DNA of 64,000 nucleotides from Gymnothorax reevesii. Its lineage: Eukaryota; Chordata; Actinopteri; Anguilliformes; Muraenidae. The notes beneath the pieces are model-generated. The model saw nothing but the letters and a program-made list of their open reading frames with translations. It searched no databases and was not told the origin of the DNA. The stretch is taken from contig CM056573.1 in assembly GCA_029721435.1 (NCBI GenBank), positions 50,785,501 through 50,849,500 on the forward strand, in the 5' to 3' direction. Made by a program: the position numbers and the translations under genes. Positions 33,572-43,127 of this stretch are shown in pieces. How positions within the stretch are numbered: position 1 is the first letter of the stretch; the number at the start of each line of letters is the position of its first letter.

Positions 33572-34783
33572 ATGCTGAATTCCAGAGACACAATCATTGC
33601 AGAGAAGAGAAGATGCCTATACCTAGCAGCTGCTCTAGCCATTGTTGAAGAGCAGCAGAAAAGGCTGGAAGAGGCAGAAGAGCAAGAAAAGGCAACCCCA
33701 CCTGGAAGAAAGACACAAAGGAAAGTGTGGGTCAGGGAATGGTTGACCAGAAGGCAAGAGTTTGGACAGTATGACAGTCTACTGACTGAAGTCCACAAGG
33801 AAGATCAAAGGGGCTACAAAAATTACGTCAGAATCACACCTGACCTGCTCCAAGAGATGGTTGAGAAGTTAACCCCTCGCCTCCAGAAGCAGTCCACCTT
33901 CATGAGGGCACCGCTTCAAGTTGGACTCAAGCTGGCTGCCACCCTTCGCTTCCTAGCCACTGGAAATTCCTATCCAAGTCTGCAGTACAGCTTCAGGGTT
34001 GAGGCAAGTACCATCTGCAAGTTCATACCTGAGGTGTGTAAAGCCATCATCGCGGTCTACAAGGACGAAGTGCTGCGCTGCCCCAAAACTGAAGAGGAGT
34101 GGAGGGAAGTTGCTGCCAGGTTCAGCTCCAGATGGAACTACCACAACTGTCGGGGGGCTGTGGACAGCAAGCACATCGCCATGAAGAAGCCACCCAATGC
34201 TGGCTCTTACTATTACAACTACCAGGGCTTCCACAGCATTGTACTGATGGCATGCAGTAACTGTTCCCTGCATGATGCTGTAGAAGAGAACAGAGCTGGA
34301 GTGCCTCAACCAGAATCACTCCCTAATAATGTCCAGCCAGTGCCCTATCACTTCGTAGGGGATGACGCCTTTGCTCTCCGAGCCTGGATGATGAAACCAT
34401 TCTCCCTTTGGTCACAGGTCCTACGAGAACGCATATACAGCTACAGGTTGTCTCGTGCCCGACGTGTCGTGGAGAATGCCTTTGTAATTTTGTGTCAAAG
34501 GTTCCGTTGCTTCAACCTGATCACCATGTGCACCTGTGTCCTGCACAACCTCATCCTCATCAGATACCCACACGCAATTTCAGAAGTGGACCGTGAAGAT
34601 CCGGACACACATGATCTGATCCCTGGTGGATCGAGGACTGACCGACACCTGCAGGGGCTGCTGCCTCTAACCGGCCATCATACCCAAAAGGATGCAAAGG
34701 ATCAGCGAGACTACCTGTCACATTACTACATGTCCCCTGCTGGTGCTGTCCCTTGGCAAGAAAGAATGGTAGTAGCTCCATGA
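33572..34783 (+). CDS. PIF/Harbinger transposase (HARBI1/ALP1-like), catalytically incomplete
   Basis: An open frame of 403 codons from the first ATG after a TATA box. An upstream in-frame TTG at 33500 would extend it but overlaps the promoter. The N-terminal ~50 residues are a charged, Glu-rich helix (EEQQKRLEEAEEQEK). The middle (residues ~70-170) is the usual helical region. The DDE nuclease starts at GAVDSKHI with the first Asp at residue 198. VVENAF supplies the Glu at residue 301. Compared with the fragment at 30766-31224, 24 residues carrying YVDVG and the second Asp are deleted after residue 227, and 11 more after residue 314. Both deletions keep the frame. The protein should therefore not cut DNA. 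It ends PAGAVPWQERMVVAP, with AATAAA following at about 34812. Confidence 0.88.
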   Translation: MLNSRDTIIAEKRRCLYLAAALAIVEEQQKRLEEAEEQEKATPPGRKTQRKVWVREWLTRRQEFGQYDSLLTEVHKEDQRGYKNYVRITPDLLQEMVEKLTPRLQKQSTFMRAPLQVGLKLAATLRFLATGNSYPSLQYSFRVEASTICKFIPEVCKAIIAVYKDEVLRCPKTEEEWREVAARFSSRWNYHNCRGAVDSKHIAMKKPPNAGSYYYNYQGFHSIVLMACSNCSLHDAVEENRAGVPQPESLPNNVQPVPYHFVGDDAFALRAWMMKPFSLWSQVLRERIYSYRLSRARRVVENAFVILCQRFRCFNLITMCTCVLHNLILIRYPHAISEVDREDPDTHDLIPGGSRTDRHLQGLLPLTGHHTQKDAKDQRDYLSHYYMSPAGAVPWQERMVVAP

Positions 34784-34810
34784 GCTGCATCCACAGTTGT
34801 TCCATTTTTG

Positions 34811-34817
34811 AAATAAA
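34811..34817 (+). terminator. Polyadenylation signal of the Harbinger transposase
   Basis: AATAAA about 28 bases after the stop codon, directly before the homopolymer-rich block. Confidence 0.55.
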
Positions 34818-34819
34818 AG

Positions 34820-35450
34820 AAACAAAACTCCCCCCCCCCCCAAAAAAAAAGTAATGAAGGAATAGAAAATAAAATACAATAAAGAAAGGAAGTCAGAAAA
34901 AAATTAAAACACTGAAAAGAAATAATGAGAAAAGATGATTCCCCCCACCCCTCAAAAAAAGAAGAAAAAAAAAACAAAGAAAACTATTCGTGTCTCACTC
35001 TTTTCCTTTTCTTGTGTTTGGGGTTGGGGGGGGGGAGTGTCTTTCCCTTTTTTCTTGGATTTCGTTTTTTTGGAGGGTGGGTGAGGGGACTTTCTTGCGT
35101 TTCTTTTCCATTTCTCTCTTTTCTTTCTCTCTTCGTTTACTTCCATTTCTTCATTTCTTTTTTCTTTTTTTTTGGGTGAGTGGGGGAGGGAACTTCTTTT
35201 CTTTTATCATTCGTTTTCATTTCTCCTTATCTTTTTATTTTTTTCCTTTTCTTTTCCATTTCCTTTTTGTGTTTTTTTTTTTCGTTTCTTCTTTTTTTCT
35301 TTCCTTTTTCTTTTCTTTTTTTTGGGGGGGGTGGGGGAGGGGAGTTTTGTTTTTTTGTTTTTTTTTCGTTGTCCTTTATTTTTTCGTTTCTTTTTCATTT
35401 TTTTAGTTTCATTTCGTTTTCGTTTCTCTTTAACTTTATTTTAAGGTTAA
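34820..35450. repeat. Homopolymer-rich block (poly-T with G clusters)
   Basis: A C/A run at 34829-34849, then on the plus strand long T/C-rich stretches punctuated by G clusters near 35020, 35075, 35175 and 35325, which share GGGTGAGGGGACTTTCTT or GGGGGAGGGAACTTCTTTT. The recurrence suggests degenerate tandem units of about 50-150 bases. Several ORFs of 60-138 codons here (for example 34990-35406) encode only Phe/Ser runs and are artefacts. It separates the two convergent Harbinger genes. Confidence 0.8.
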
Positions 35451-35483
35451 AAAGAAAAACAAGTGTTTGAAATAAGATAACAA

Positions 35484-35489
35484 TTTATT
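35484..35489 (-). terminator. Minus-strand polyadenylation signal
   Basis: TTTATT on the plus strand is AATAAA on the minus strand, about 100 bases after the stop of the convergent ORF at 35589-36140. Confidence 0.5.
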
Positions 35490-35588
35490 ACCATGAAAAC
35501 AGCAATCAACAAATATGTACAAGTATCACAGTCCAACTATTTACAAATATTTAAAAGTCTCTCAATAGCTCTGACTGCCAAAAGTCTC

Positions 35589-36140
35589 TCACTCAGTGTC
35601 CTTGCTGGTCCTGGTACCGCTGCCTGGGGATACCCGTTGGACTGGCAGTGTGTCGAGTTTCTTGGAGGTGAAGAGGGTTGAAGGTGAAATACCCTCTAGG
35701 CTGCTGTCGATGGACCCCGGGGTCAGGGCCGGGAAGCTGAGTGGTGTCACAGGTGTCTTCAAGGTGGCTGACAGCGACGACACTGAAGGTTTTGGTGAAG
35801 GAGCCTGGACAAGGGTGGCTGACGGTGCAGGTGGCATCCCTGGTTCCCACTCTGTGGTACGGGTCCAGGAGGACTTGCCTGAAGACTGTGGTGACTGGGG
35901 CGGCATCCAGGTTAGAGGTAATGGCTGACTGGCTGGAGGTTGCTGCTGTGGCTTCTGCTGCTGCTTTGGCGATGCCTGCCAGGTGGGGGCTGCCAAGGTT
36001 GCTGCTGCCGTGGGGCTGGACAGGTCATGGGTGGTTGTTGCTGTGGCTGCTGGAAGAGCTGAAAATTTCCCCACAGATTTGATGATAAGGGCGCAGAATT
36101 TGGAAGTGCCTGCACGGGCGCAATTTATATACCCCATCAA
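35589..36140 (-). CDS. Gln/Pro/Ser-rich ORF, probable second Harbinger gene
   Basis: A 183-codon open frame convergent to the transposase. It is low in complexity: Ala/Thr-rich (residues 28-50), Gln/Pro-rich (KQQQKPQQQPPASQPLP, about 59-75) and Ser/Pro-rich to the end. Harbinger elements usually carry a second gene for a Myb/SANT-like protein. Position and orientation fit, but no Myb helix is visible, so this could be its C-terminal exon. A TATATAAA lies at about 36126-36133, downstream of the first ATG, so the true start may be later or spliced. Function is inferred from context only. Confidence 0.5.
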   Translation of the reverse strand: MMGYINCARAGTSKFCALIIKSVGKFSALPAATATTTHDLSSPTAAATLAAPTWQASPKQQQKPQQQPPASQPLPLTWMPPQSPQSSGKSSWTRTTEWEPGMPPAPSATLVQAPSPKPSVSSLSATLKTPVTPLSFPALTPGSIDSSLEGISPSTLFTSKKLDTLPVQRVSPGSGTRTSKDTE

Positions 36141-36210
36141 AATTTACCAAAACAGGATCTTCCTACCTACGACTTGGGAGTGGCGTAAGTTGCACGTAGG
36201 GTTGTCATGC

Positions 36211-37495
36211 TACGGTGGCCGACAGGTACAAATGTGCTGCATATACAGAAACGAGCTGCATATACATAAACGACGCGCTGCATATACAAAAACGAGATGC
36301 AAATACAGAAACGGCATGCAAATACAGAAACGACATGCAAATACAGAAACGACATGCATATAAGAAAACAGATGCAAAAAAAAAATGCTGTAAATACAGA
36401 AACGCGCTCCGAATAAGAAAACAGATGCAAGAGGAAAACGCTTTAAGTACAGGAACGCGCTGCATTTAAGAAAACATGCAAATAAGAAAGTCACACAACG
36501 GAAGTGCTTGAAACTTATGAATGGGCAAGGTCATGTGGTAGAGTCCCTGACTTACGGTAGCGTATTGCTGCCATTCCTGGAAAAAAACGGGTCTGTAGTG
36601 AAACGTTTCTTGTTATTACAAGATCCTTTTCGTGTTATGACAACATATTTTCACGCTTTAACAAGACATCTTCACTTTATTTCAATGCGAAAACATCACA
36701 TTATGACAAGAAACTTTTGGCTCATTTACATGGTTTGATTAAGTTCTTCTTCTTGCTTTCTTGTCAAAAGTTTCTTGTCATAATCATAGTTTCTTGTCAA
36801 TGCGTTTTCGCATTGAATAACGGGAAGATATCTTATTAAAGCGTGAAAATATGTTGTCATAACACGAAAAGGATCTTGTAATAACAAGAAACTTTTCACA
36901 ACAGACCCGTTTTTTTTTCCAGGAATGGCAGCAATACGCTACCGTAAATCAGGGACTCTACCACATGACCTTGCCCATTCATAAGTTTCAATGTCTCCTT
37001 GGAGACGATTGACCAATCAGAGAACAGGTTAAAGGTGCAATAGACATAACGTTTAGATTTTAAAAAATCACGGCCCGCCTGCGTCAGGAATATTCATGAG
37101 AAAATGCGAAATCTGACCTCGCTTGGTTACGAAAAAAAAGACGCGCCCCACATGTTGATACGTCTGTTGTGTGTGTCCACTGCCCCCAGAGGCCTGGAGC
37201 ACTTCCGTTGTGTGACTTTCTTATTTGCATGTTTTCTTAAATGCAGCGCGTTCCTGTACTTAAAGCGTTTTCCTCTTGCATCTGTTTTCTTATTCGGAGC
37301 GCGTTTCTGTATTTACAGCGTTTTTCTATTGCATGTGTTTTCTTATATGCATGTCGTTTCTGTATATGCATGTCATTTCTGTATTTGCATGTCGTTTCTG
37401 TATTTGCATCTCGTTTTTGTATATGCAGCGCGTCGTTTATGTATATGCATCTCGTTTCTGTATATGCAGCGCGTTTATACCTGTCGGCCACCGTA
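36211..37495. mobile_element. 1285-bp foldback element with tandem-repeat TIRs and 6-bp target duplication
   Basis: Terminal inverted repeats of 298 bp (36211-36508 and 37198-37495), about 95% alike, start TACGGTGGCCGACAGGTA. The flanks are identical hexamers TCATGC (36205-36210 and 37496-37501). Most of each TIR is a tandem array of a ~19-bp unit ATGCAAATACAGAAACGAC with variants ending AAGAAAACA. Between the TIRs lie a second palindrome (36509-36990) and a 207-bp unique spacer. No coding capacity: the many 70-140-codon frames are read-through of the array. It interrupts sequence next to the Harbinger minus-strand gene. The superfamily is not clear. Six-base duplications occur in few groups (for example Dada and IS3EU). 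Confidence 0.88.
36509..36990. repeat. 482-bp inner palindrome with ~22-bp internal units
   Basis: Both halves begin TGAAACTTATGAATGGGC and run inward through CTACCACATGACC, CCATTCCTGG, AACGGGTCTG and TAACAAGAAAC, meeting near 36750. Each half holds diverged units of form TTATGACAAGATATTTTCACG. It abuts the left 298-bp TIR exactly, while the right side has the 207-bp spacer. Confidence 0.88.
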
Positions 37496-37501
37496 TCATG
37501 C

Positions 37502-39199
37502 GGCCATTTTACGGCACAAGCTTTCGTAAGATAGCCATGAGTTTGCCTTAGGGAAGTCCCAAGTCACCCCTGCAGAGAGCGTAAGAACTCTACGGCCACC
37601 GTATGGCAGAATCACCTTTTCTTATGACTGCCTCAAGTTGCGCTTAAGAATTTAATGGCAGCCGTACAAACTTCCGAAGAAGACCGTAGGAAATTATGCC
37701 CCCCTTCACGAATGTCTACGAAATCCAGAATTTCTAAGAACTGGGAATTCGTACAAATCCATCGTTCGTAAGAGCAATTGTGACCGTAGCATTAGTTCCT
37801 GTTCAAAACGGAGTAAAGATCCTTAAATCATTCATTGCATTTCTTTGGTCAGGAAAGCTTTCAGTCACCTTTTTTTAAATCACAATGAATACAAAGTGTT
37901 TTTTCCAATGAATTATGATTGAGCAATCCACCTCAGTCTAAGGTTCCGCTAAACGCGTGGAGGAGATACACAGTCAGGGCTTATTAGCCCCAGCCATTTT
38001 GACAATTCTCCATGTCATCAGCAGAACTGGGTGGAGTTGCTATAGAGTGTTACAATATGCAATATTGAATATGTTTATTCAAAAACATGGATAAATATTC
38101 AAATGTGATTTGAAAAAAAAAAAAATTTTTTCATTGGGATCCAGCACAGACAGGTAAATAATCGTGCCTAATTTGGTCAGCTCCGTCTGTTTCTGTTATT
38201 TGAACACTTAAGACTCACTTAGATTTTTTTTAAAATTATTTTTCTGTGAATCTAGTATGTACCATTAAATGTCAAACTATGTTTTTTATTTATTGGTACT
38301 TCTCTGATCATTTTACCCATTTTTTTTCTTCAAAACAGCAATTGAAATTTTCCAGTACTTGGAATAGAAAACTCTGTATCAATTAAATTTGGCACAAAGT
38401 CTCTAAGAGTATATGGTGTTTGGCAGTGCTTTAGCAAATTTCCTCTTGTTTCTAAGCATTATTTTCTCTTCAGAGATATGCTTCTTGCGCACCAATCTAA
38501 CACAGTCTAATTATTTAGAGAAGACTGCTTAGATTTTTTAGCCTTTAGATCTAGGCAATGTATTTATTTCTTGTACATTGATCAATTTCCCCGATACTCA
38601 CTTTTTACTCAATGCAATTCTATGAGCCACAACATTAGAAACACTTTTCAACATTAGTGCAATTGATGTTCAATTATTACTTGCTCTAAACTTCCCTCTG
38701 TTTATACTTTTGTAGTTACTGATCGTTCAAGGAGGGTATACATTTTTTTTTGTCAAGAAATAGGGACTTTTTTTGGTTTCATAGGGAATAACTATTCTTC
38801 TTCACTTCGGCAACTTTGCCCTTTTACAACTCCACAGCCATTAGAATGGCTAAACTCCTTCTATTATACCAATTTTACTTGTTACCTGCAATTACTTCAA
38901 GAATTCCCTAAAATACTGTAAATATAGGCTAATCGACAGGCACCTTAAATTCTTCCTGAACAAATTGTTAGGATCTTCATGAACGCTAATTTTATTGTAG
39001 GCATCTATATAAAGCCCCTCAATGAATAGAATGACAACTGCATTCAATCTAAGAAAGAGAAAACTAACAAATATACCAGCCCTGGAGATGTTTGCAGACA
39101 CTCACTGAGTTAGTTTCATTCACATTGATTTCTACACACACAATCTCAGCTCAGAATACATACACACATGCACACACACACCTCAGCGCACTTTCCTTT
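37502..39199. other. Intergenic DNA, no gene recognised
   Basis: 37502-37810 is GC-richer with repeated CGTAAG, CGTAGG and ACGGCC words and may be the far end of the Harbinger element, but no TIR matching the 33417 side was found. 37830-39199 is AT-rich with nothing recognisable. Confidence 0.35.
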
Positions 39200-39215
39200 C
39201 TCACATTCATTCACA

Positions 39216-39686
39216 TTAGAAAAGAGCCAAGGTTTTTCTTATGATCTGACACCATTGTTGCTTTGATAACATACGCAGACAACACTCTCTTTCAATAGCA
39301 TTCAAGAGGTAACTTGTTACAAATGGTTCAAGCCATTCGGAACTCCTGGTATCCCTGTTGTGGATGGGGACACCCTTCCATAGCTGCGCGCATATCTCCG
39401 GCCATCCACGCATGATAAACCCACTGCATTTCACAGTGGATTTTTTTGTGGGGCCAATAGTCCCACAGAATCAGCTTCATCCTTACTACGGCCACCACCG
39501 GACGTATGAGTACGCTATATCTTGCTTGAGTTTACTCATATGGGCAGGCTCCAGCTGCCTGCTAAACCCAAATTCCTTTACACATCATGATTCCCACTTT
39601 CCTGAACCATTATTCCAACGTTCTACACGCTCCCCATTCGCAGTCAAAACCATATCCTCCTTTACTTTACTGTTAGTCTTTCCCAT
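39216..39686 (-). pseudogene. Endogenous retrovirus gag start, broken
   Basis: On the minus strand an ATG at 39684-39686 lies downstream of an LTR, a primer-binding site and a splice-donor-like CTG-GTGAGT (about 39750), the arrangement of a simple retrovirus leader and gag. The frame starts Met-Gly, as expected for a myristoylated matrix protein, but stops after about 30 codons. A further open piece (39216-39434, 72 codons) may be matrix sequence. Several stops make it non-functional, and pol and env are absent. Confidence 0.5.
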
Positions 39687-39914
39687 TTTTAGTTTTACTT
39701 TCTCTGCCTCACATTAGTAAAACCAAAGTCGGGAAAATTCCGTCACTCACCAGCTCCTCCTCTCCCACCTATCGATGGAGAACCTCCGTCCTGGCCTCAC
39801 TCAAAGAGCCTTGACTTGCCCTGAGCTGAGGACTTTGTCTACCGTCTCGCAGATGACCCGTGCATGGGGTTCTCAGGCGGCACCGATTCTCCAGGTAGTG
39901 CAGGTGAGATATTT

Positions 39915-39934
39915 GAAGCCCAGACAAGCCCCCA
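39915..39934 (-). other. Retroviral primer-binding site (tRNA-Pro type)
   Basis: Minus strand TGGGGGCTTGTCTGGGCTTC, three bases after the LTR end, resembles the tRNA-Pro primer-binding site of class I retroviruses, with a few mismatches. Confidence 0.65.
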
Positions 39935-39937
39935 GTA

Positions 39938-40405
39938 TGTGGTGGAAATTTATTTATTCCTGCAAGAAACACTCAGAGACAGAGATAGTGAATTAGGAAC
40001 CAGTCTTTACTATAGGCATATAGGCAGAACAAGGACAAAGGGATTCCCCTTTGCTTGGATAGTTGTATAAGCACAATGTCTTAAGTGTGCGTCCCTACGG
40101 CAAATTCCCCCAAATAGGTCATTAATCTGCTTTTTTCTACAGTACAGTAGAGATATAGTACTTCTATGCATTCCCCCCCCCTAAACTGATATACACAGTC
40201 GCCTCTTCTTTCAGCAGCCTTACCTCAAGGCTATGCAGGATCCCAAGAAACACACAGCTCTGCAAGTGCACTCAGCTTGACAAGCTTGATTACAAAGATA
40301 AGCAATTACGCACAACCTAGGTTACAAGCATAAGCAATTTATAACTATTTCTCTCTCATTTCTAACTAATAATATGTAATAATAATGACTAATTTCTCTC
40401 ACACA
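39938..40405 (-). repeat. ERV LTR (class I-like), 468 bp
   Basis: On the minus strand it starts TGTGTGAGAG and ends CCACCACA, with AATAAATAAA near the 3' end and the primer-binding site just after. Outside its 5' end the Gypsy integrase begins at 40406, so the retrovirus inserted into, or recombined next to, that Gypsy copy. No second LTR is seen in the window. Confidence 0.65.
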
Positions 40406-41000
40406 GTAACTTCTGTGTCTTTGGATTTCCGGAGCGAGTGCACTCGGATCAAGGTGCAAACTTCGAAAGTAGCCTGATTTCAGAAATGCTTCAAGTTGCT
40501 GGGGTTGAGAAATCTCATACAACGCCTGACCACCCTATGGGTAACGGAGCAGTTGAGAGGTTCATTTGCACAATTGGGCATATGATCACAGCCCTTCCAC
40601 CCAGAGTTAAGCATAGCTGGCCTCAGCTGCTGAGATCTCTCACTTTCTCCTACAATGCCACAGTTCATGAAACCACAGGATTTGCCTGCTTTCAGCTGAT
40701 GTTCGGCAGGTGCCCTAGGCTTCCTGTGGACATGATGTTCGGATCGGTGCTTAGGGATGACTAGGTGGTGGATTATGATGATGATGTGCAGTGCTTTAGG
40801 CGTGACTTAGCAGAGGCTATGAGGATCTCACCAGATCTCAACCAAACAGCAACAGGAGAGGCAAACTGAGCTTTACAACTGCAAGTTGAGGTTTTGGAGA
40901 CATGGTCCTGTTGGCTAATAAAGGGGAACGTGGTCAGGGGAAGCTGGCTGATAGATGGGAGAGCCACCTTTACACAGTCATGGAGAAACATGAGAACACA
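40406..41000 (+). pseudogene. Gypsy integrase remnant
   Basis: Frame 40438-40764 reads ERVHSDQGANFES (second catalytic Asp), HPMGNGAVERFI (catalytic Glu), then LTFSYNATVHETTGFACFQL and MFGRCPRLPVDMMF, the integrase core and its C-terminal flank. A stop after LRDD and further decay to 41000 follow. The part upstream of the Asp is cut off by the ERV LTR. Confidence 0.88.
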
Positions 41001-41282
41001 TAATCACATAATGATGTGATATGAGAGTAGCTTAACATGTTGTTGGGTATGTTTCCTATGGGTGTTGGAAGGCTTGGCAACCCTTCCATGTCTTAATTCT
41101 TGAGGGATAGTCTTTCTGACCGGAATACTCAGGATCTGTTATCTGAACAGTACTGGACATGCTGAGGATTTTTGTAGTCGTTTTCTTTTCCTCTTCTTGG
41201 TTCCTGGTATGTTGGTTTTAGGTAATCTCACTGTTCAGTTTTCTCCTGGAATGTGGTTGGTTTGTATGGCAAGTGGAGATCA

Positions 41283-41293
41283 GTAGGGGGGAG
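41283..41293 (+). other. Polypurine tract of the Gypsy copy
   Basis: GTAGGGGGGAG directly precedes a TGTAGTGG start, the usual tract-LTR junction. Confidence 0.65.
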
Positions 41294-41700
41294 TGTAGTG
41301 GAGTTAATGATTCCGCTTGCCATGACCATTGCTGTTATTTTATTTATGCGTATTTGCACTGAATTATCAGGCATCTTTCTGTTTCATGCGGTTTATTGTT
41401 TTTCTCTTAATCTGCTGATTGCGGTGATGTTGTCATGGGGGCTTAATTGAGTCACATGTGCCCTCTGCTGGGCCCCTGCAGACCTGGGGCGTGAGCCCTA
41501 AACATTGTTAATGGTCTGCATATGCTGTCTCCATGGTAGGTTCACTCTAAATCATCTCCGTAAAATTAAGTGTAACCTTGTTTTCATGGATAAAATGGTG
41601 TTTTATGTACTTTGTATGTTACCTTAAGCTTGAAACTATTTCCGGAAATGCTGAGTGTATTGGGTTTATCTTTTTTAATTGCGTAATTTGTTGAACGCAA
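41294..41700 (+). repeat. 3' LTR of the Gypsy copy (right edge not resolved)
   Basis: It begins TGTAGTGGAGTTAATG after the polypurine tract. I could not find a clear CA terminus or flanking duplication, so the right edge is arbitrary. Confidence 0.5.
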
Positions 41701-43053
41701 CACTATCGGCTACTTGGCTAGCTTAATACTAGCTCCTCTATGCAATACCTATGGTGCAGCTAACTAGCGAACTGTAATTCACCGATATTCTTTTGTTTTA
41801 GCATTTTTGGAAGCTTGTCGCTGTGAAACTGACAGTGGGAGACCTGACTGTTTTTTATGTATCTCCAGAACAAATGGCCAGTTGGAGCCAAAGAGTGAAT
41901 TTGTGCACTTCGTTAATTTAACGCAAAGCATGAGAGAGTACTCACCCTCAACATTTGCATGATTGTGTTTATGAAATGCTCATGAAACAACACAGATATG
42001 TGTTTAGAAGCTTGACTGTTCTAAAAGCGGTAGCCTATAGCCTGTATTGCGTTCAACAGACATTTGGGGGGGAAAAAGTGAATTTCGGACATAGAATTCA
42101 GAGAAATTGAGATTTTTTTTACATTACTAATGTGGATAAAAACCATTGCTTTTTGTGTTATTACAGTGTGACACAAGACTGAGAGTTAGAAGCTCTATTC
42201 AGTCTTTTGTCGTCAAGTCTCTCTTTAACACGTAAGGCAAGTGGGTCCGGAAAAAACGTTGCAAAACATTCCAAATCACTGCTTTACCAGAATGTATTAG
42301 AGTGAAATTTTATGCTTCAGTTTGCACCACCCTGCATCGAAATTTTGTTGAGGTTAAAACCTGTACATTTGACATTTTTTAAAAAGTTGTTTTTTTGATC
42401 CCCACATACAACTTACTCTATGTGACCTTGACTCTTGATCTGATACCCTCCAAAGCAAAATCAGTTCAGCTACCCACAGTGGGGAGTTACCATGTCTGAT
42501 TGTTGAAAATCCCTCCATTCCTTCAGTTGATATGACGTGAACATGATTTTGATAGCAGGCGGTATGGACATACGCACGCACAGGCAGACAACCGGAAAAC
42601 ATTATTCCTCCTGCACACTTTATGTGAGACAGAATCATATATTAATTGTGGAAATAACATTTTAGATTATTAATTTTCTTCTGCCAACTTTAGTGTGAAA
42701 GGAAGTATGGCATTAAGCGATGAACAGAGATGAAGGATGGTGGGAACAGTGGCCGACTCATTAGGTTGACAGACATGTGCACCTGGGGTTCATTCAGATC
42801 AAGATTCAAGGGTCAAAGAAATCTGTATGATAATCATTGATGAGCAGATGCCATAAAATCATGTATGGTAATGCAATCATTACAACAGCCTTTAGATTTG
42901 ATGGGAAGAGAGAGTCACTGGCTTGTTGGAAATCTGTGATTCCATACATTGCAATCTCTGAGAACACTATCAATGACAGGACTCCCATTCATGTTCTACA
43001 TAAATATTAACTTCCACAATCTGACATATCAATAACAAGGGCTGTAGCTTCAG

Positions 43054-43056
<3 letters not shown>
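41701..43056. other. Intergenic DNA, no gene
   Basis: No motif-bearing frame. CAGACAACCGGAAAACATTA near 42586 resembles a widespread fish repeat end but no second end was found. Confidence 0.3.
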
Positions 43057-43096
<40 letters not shown>

Positions 43097-43127
43097 TGTG
43101 CGGGCGAGCATGCGTGTGTGCGTGTGT
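43057..43127. repeat. (TG)n microsatellite
   Basis: About 18 uninterrupted TG units followed by interrupted GTGTGCG units. Confidence 0.95.

Noticed and set aside
34252..34253. The 72-bp difference between Harbinger copies as a spliced intron
   Set aside because: The extra segment begins GT but ends CA, encodes conserved transposase residues in frame, and so is coding sequence deleted from one copy.
34990..35470. Several overlapping plus-strand ORFs of 84-138 codons, apparently very hydrophobic proteins
   Set aside because: They are translations of a T-rich homopolymer block with no start context or motif.
36165..36500. Multiple Cys/Phe-rich ORFs on both strands, repeated again at 37104-37551
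   Set aside because: They come from reading a 19-bp tandem array whose unit lacks stops in several frames. The mirrored copies follow from the inverted repeat.
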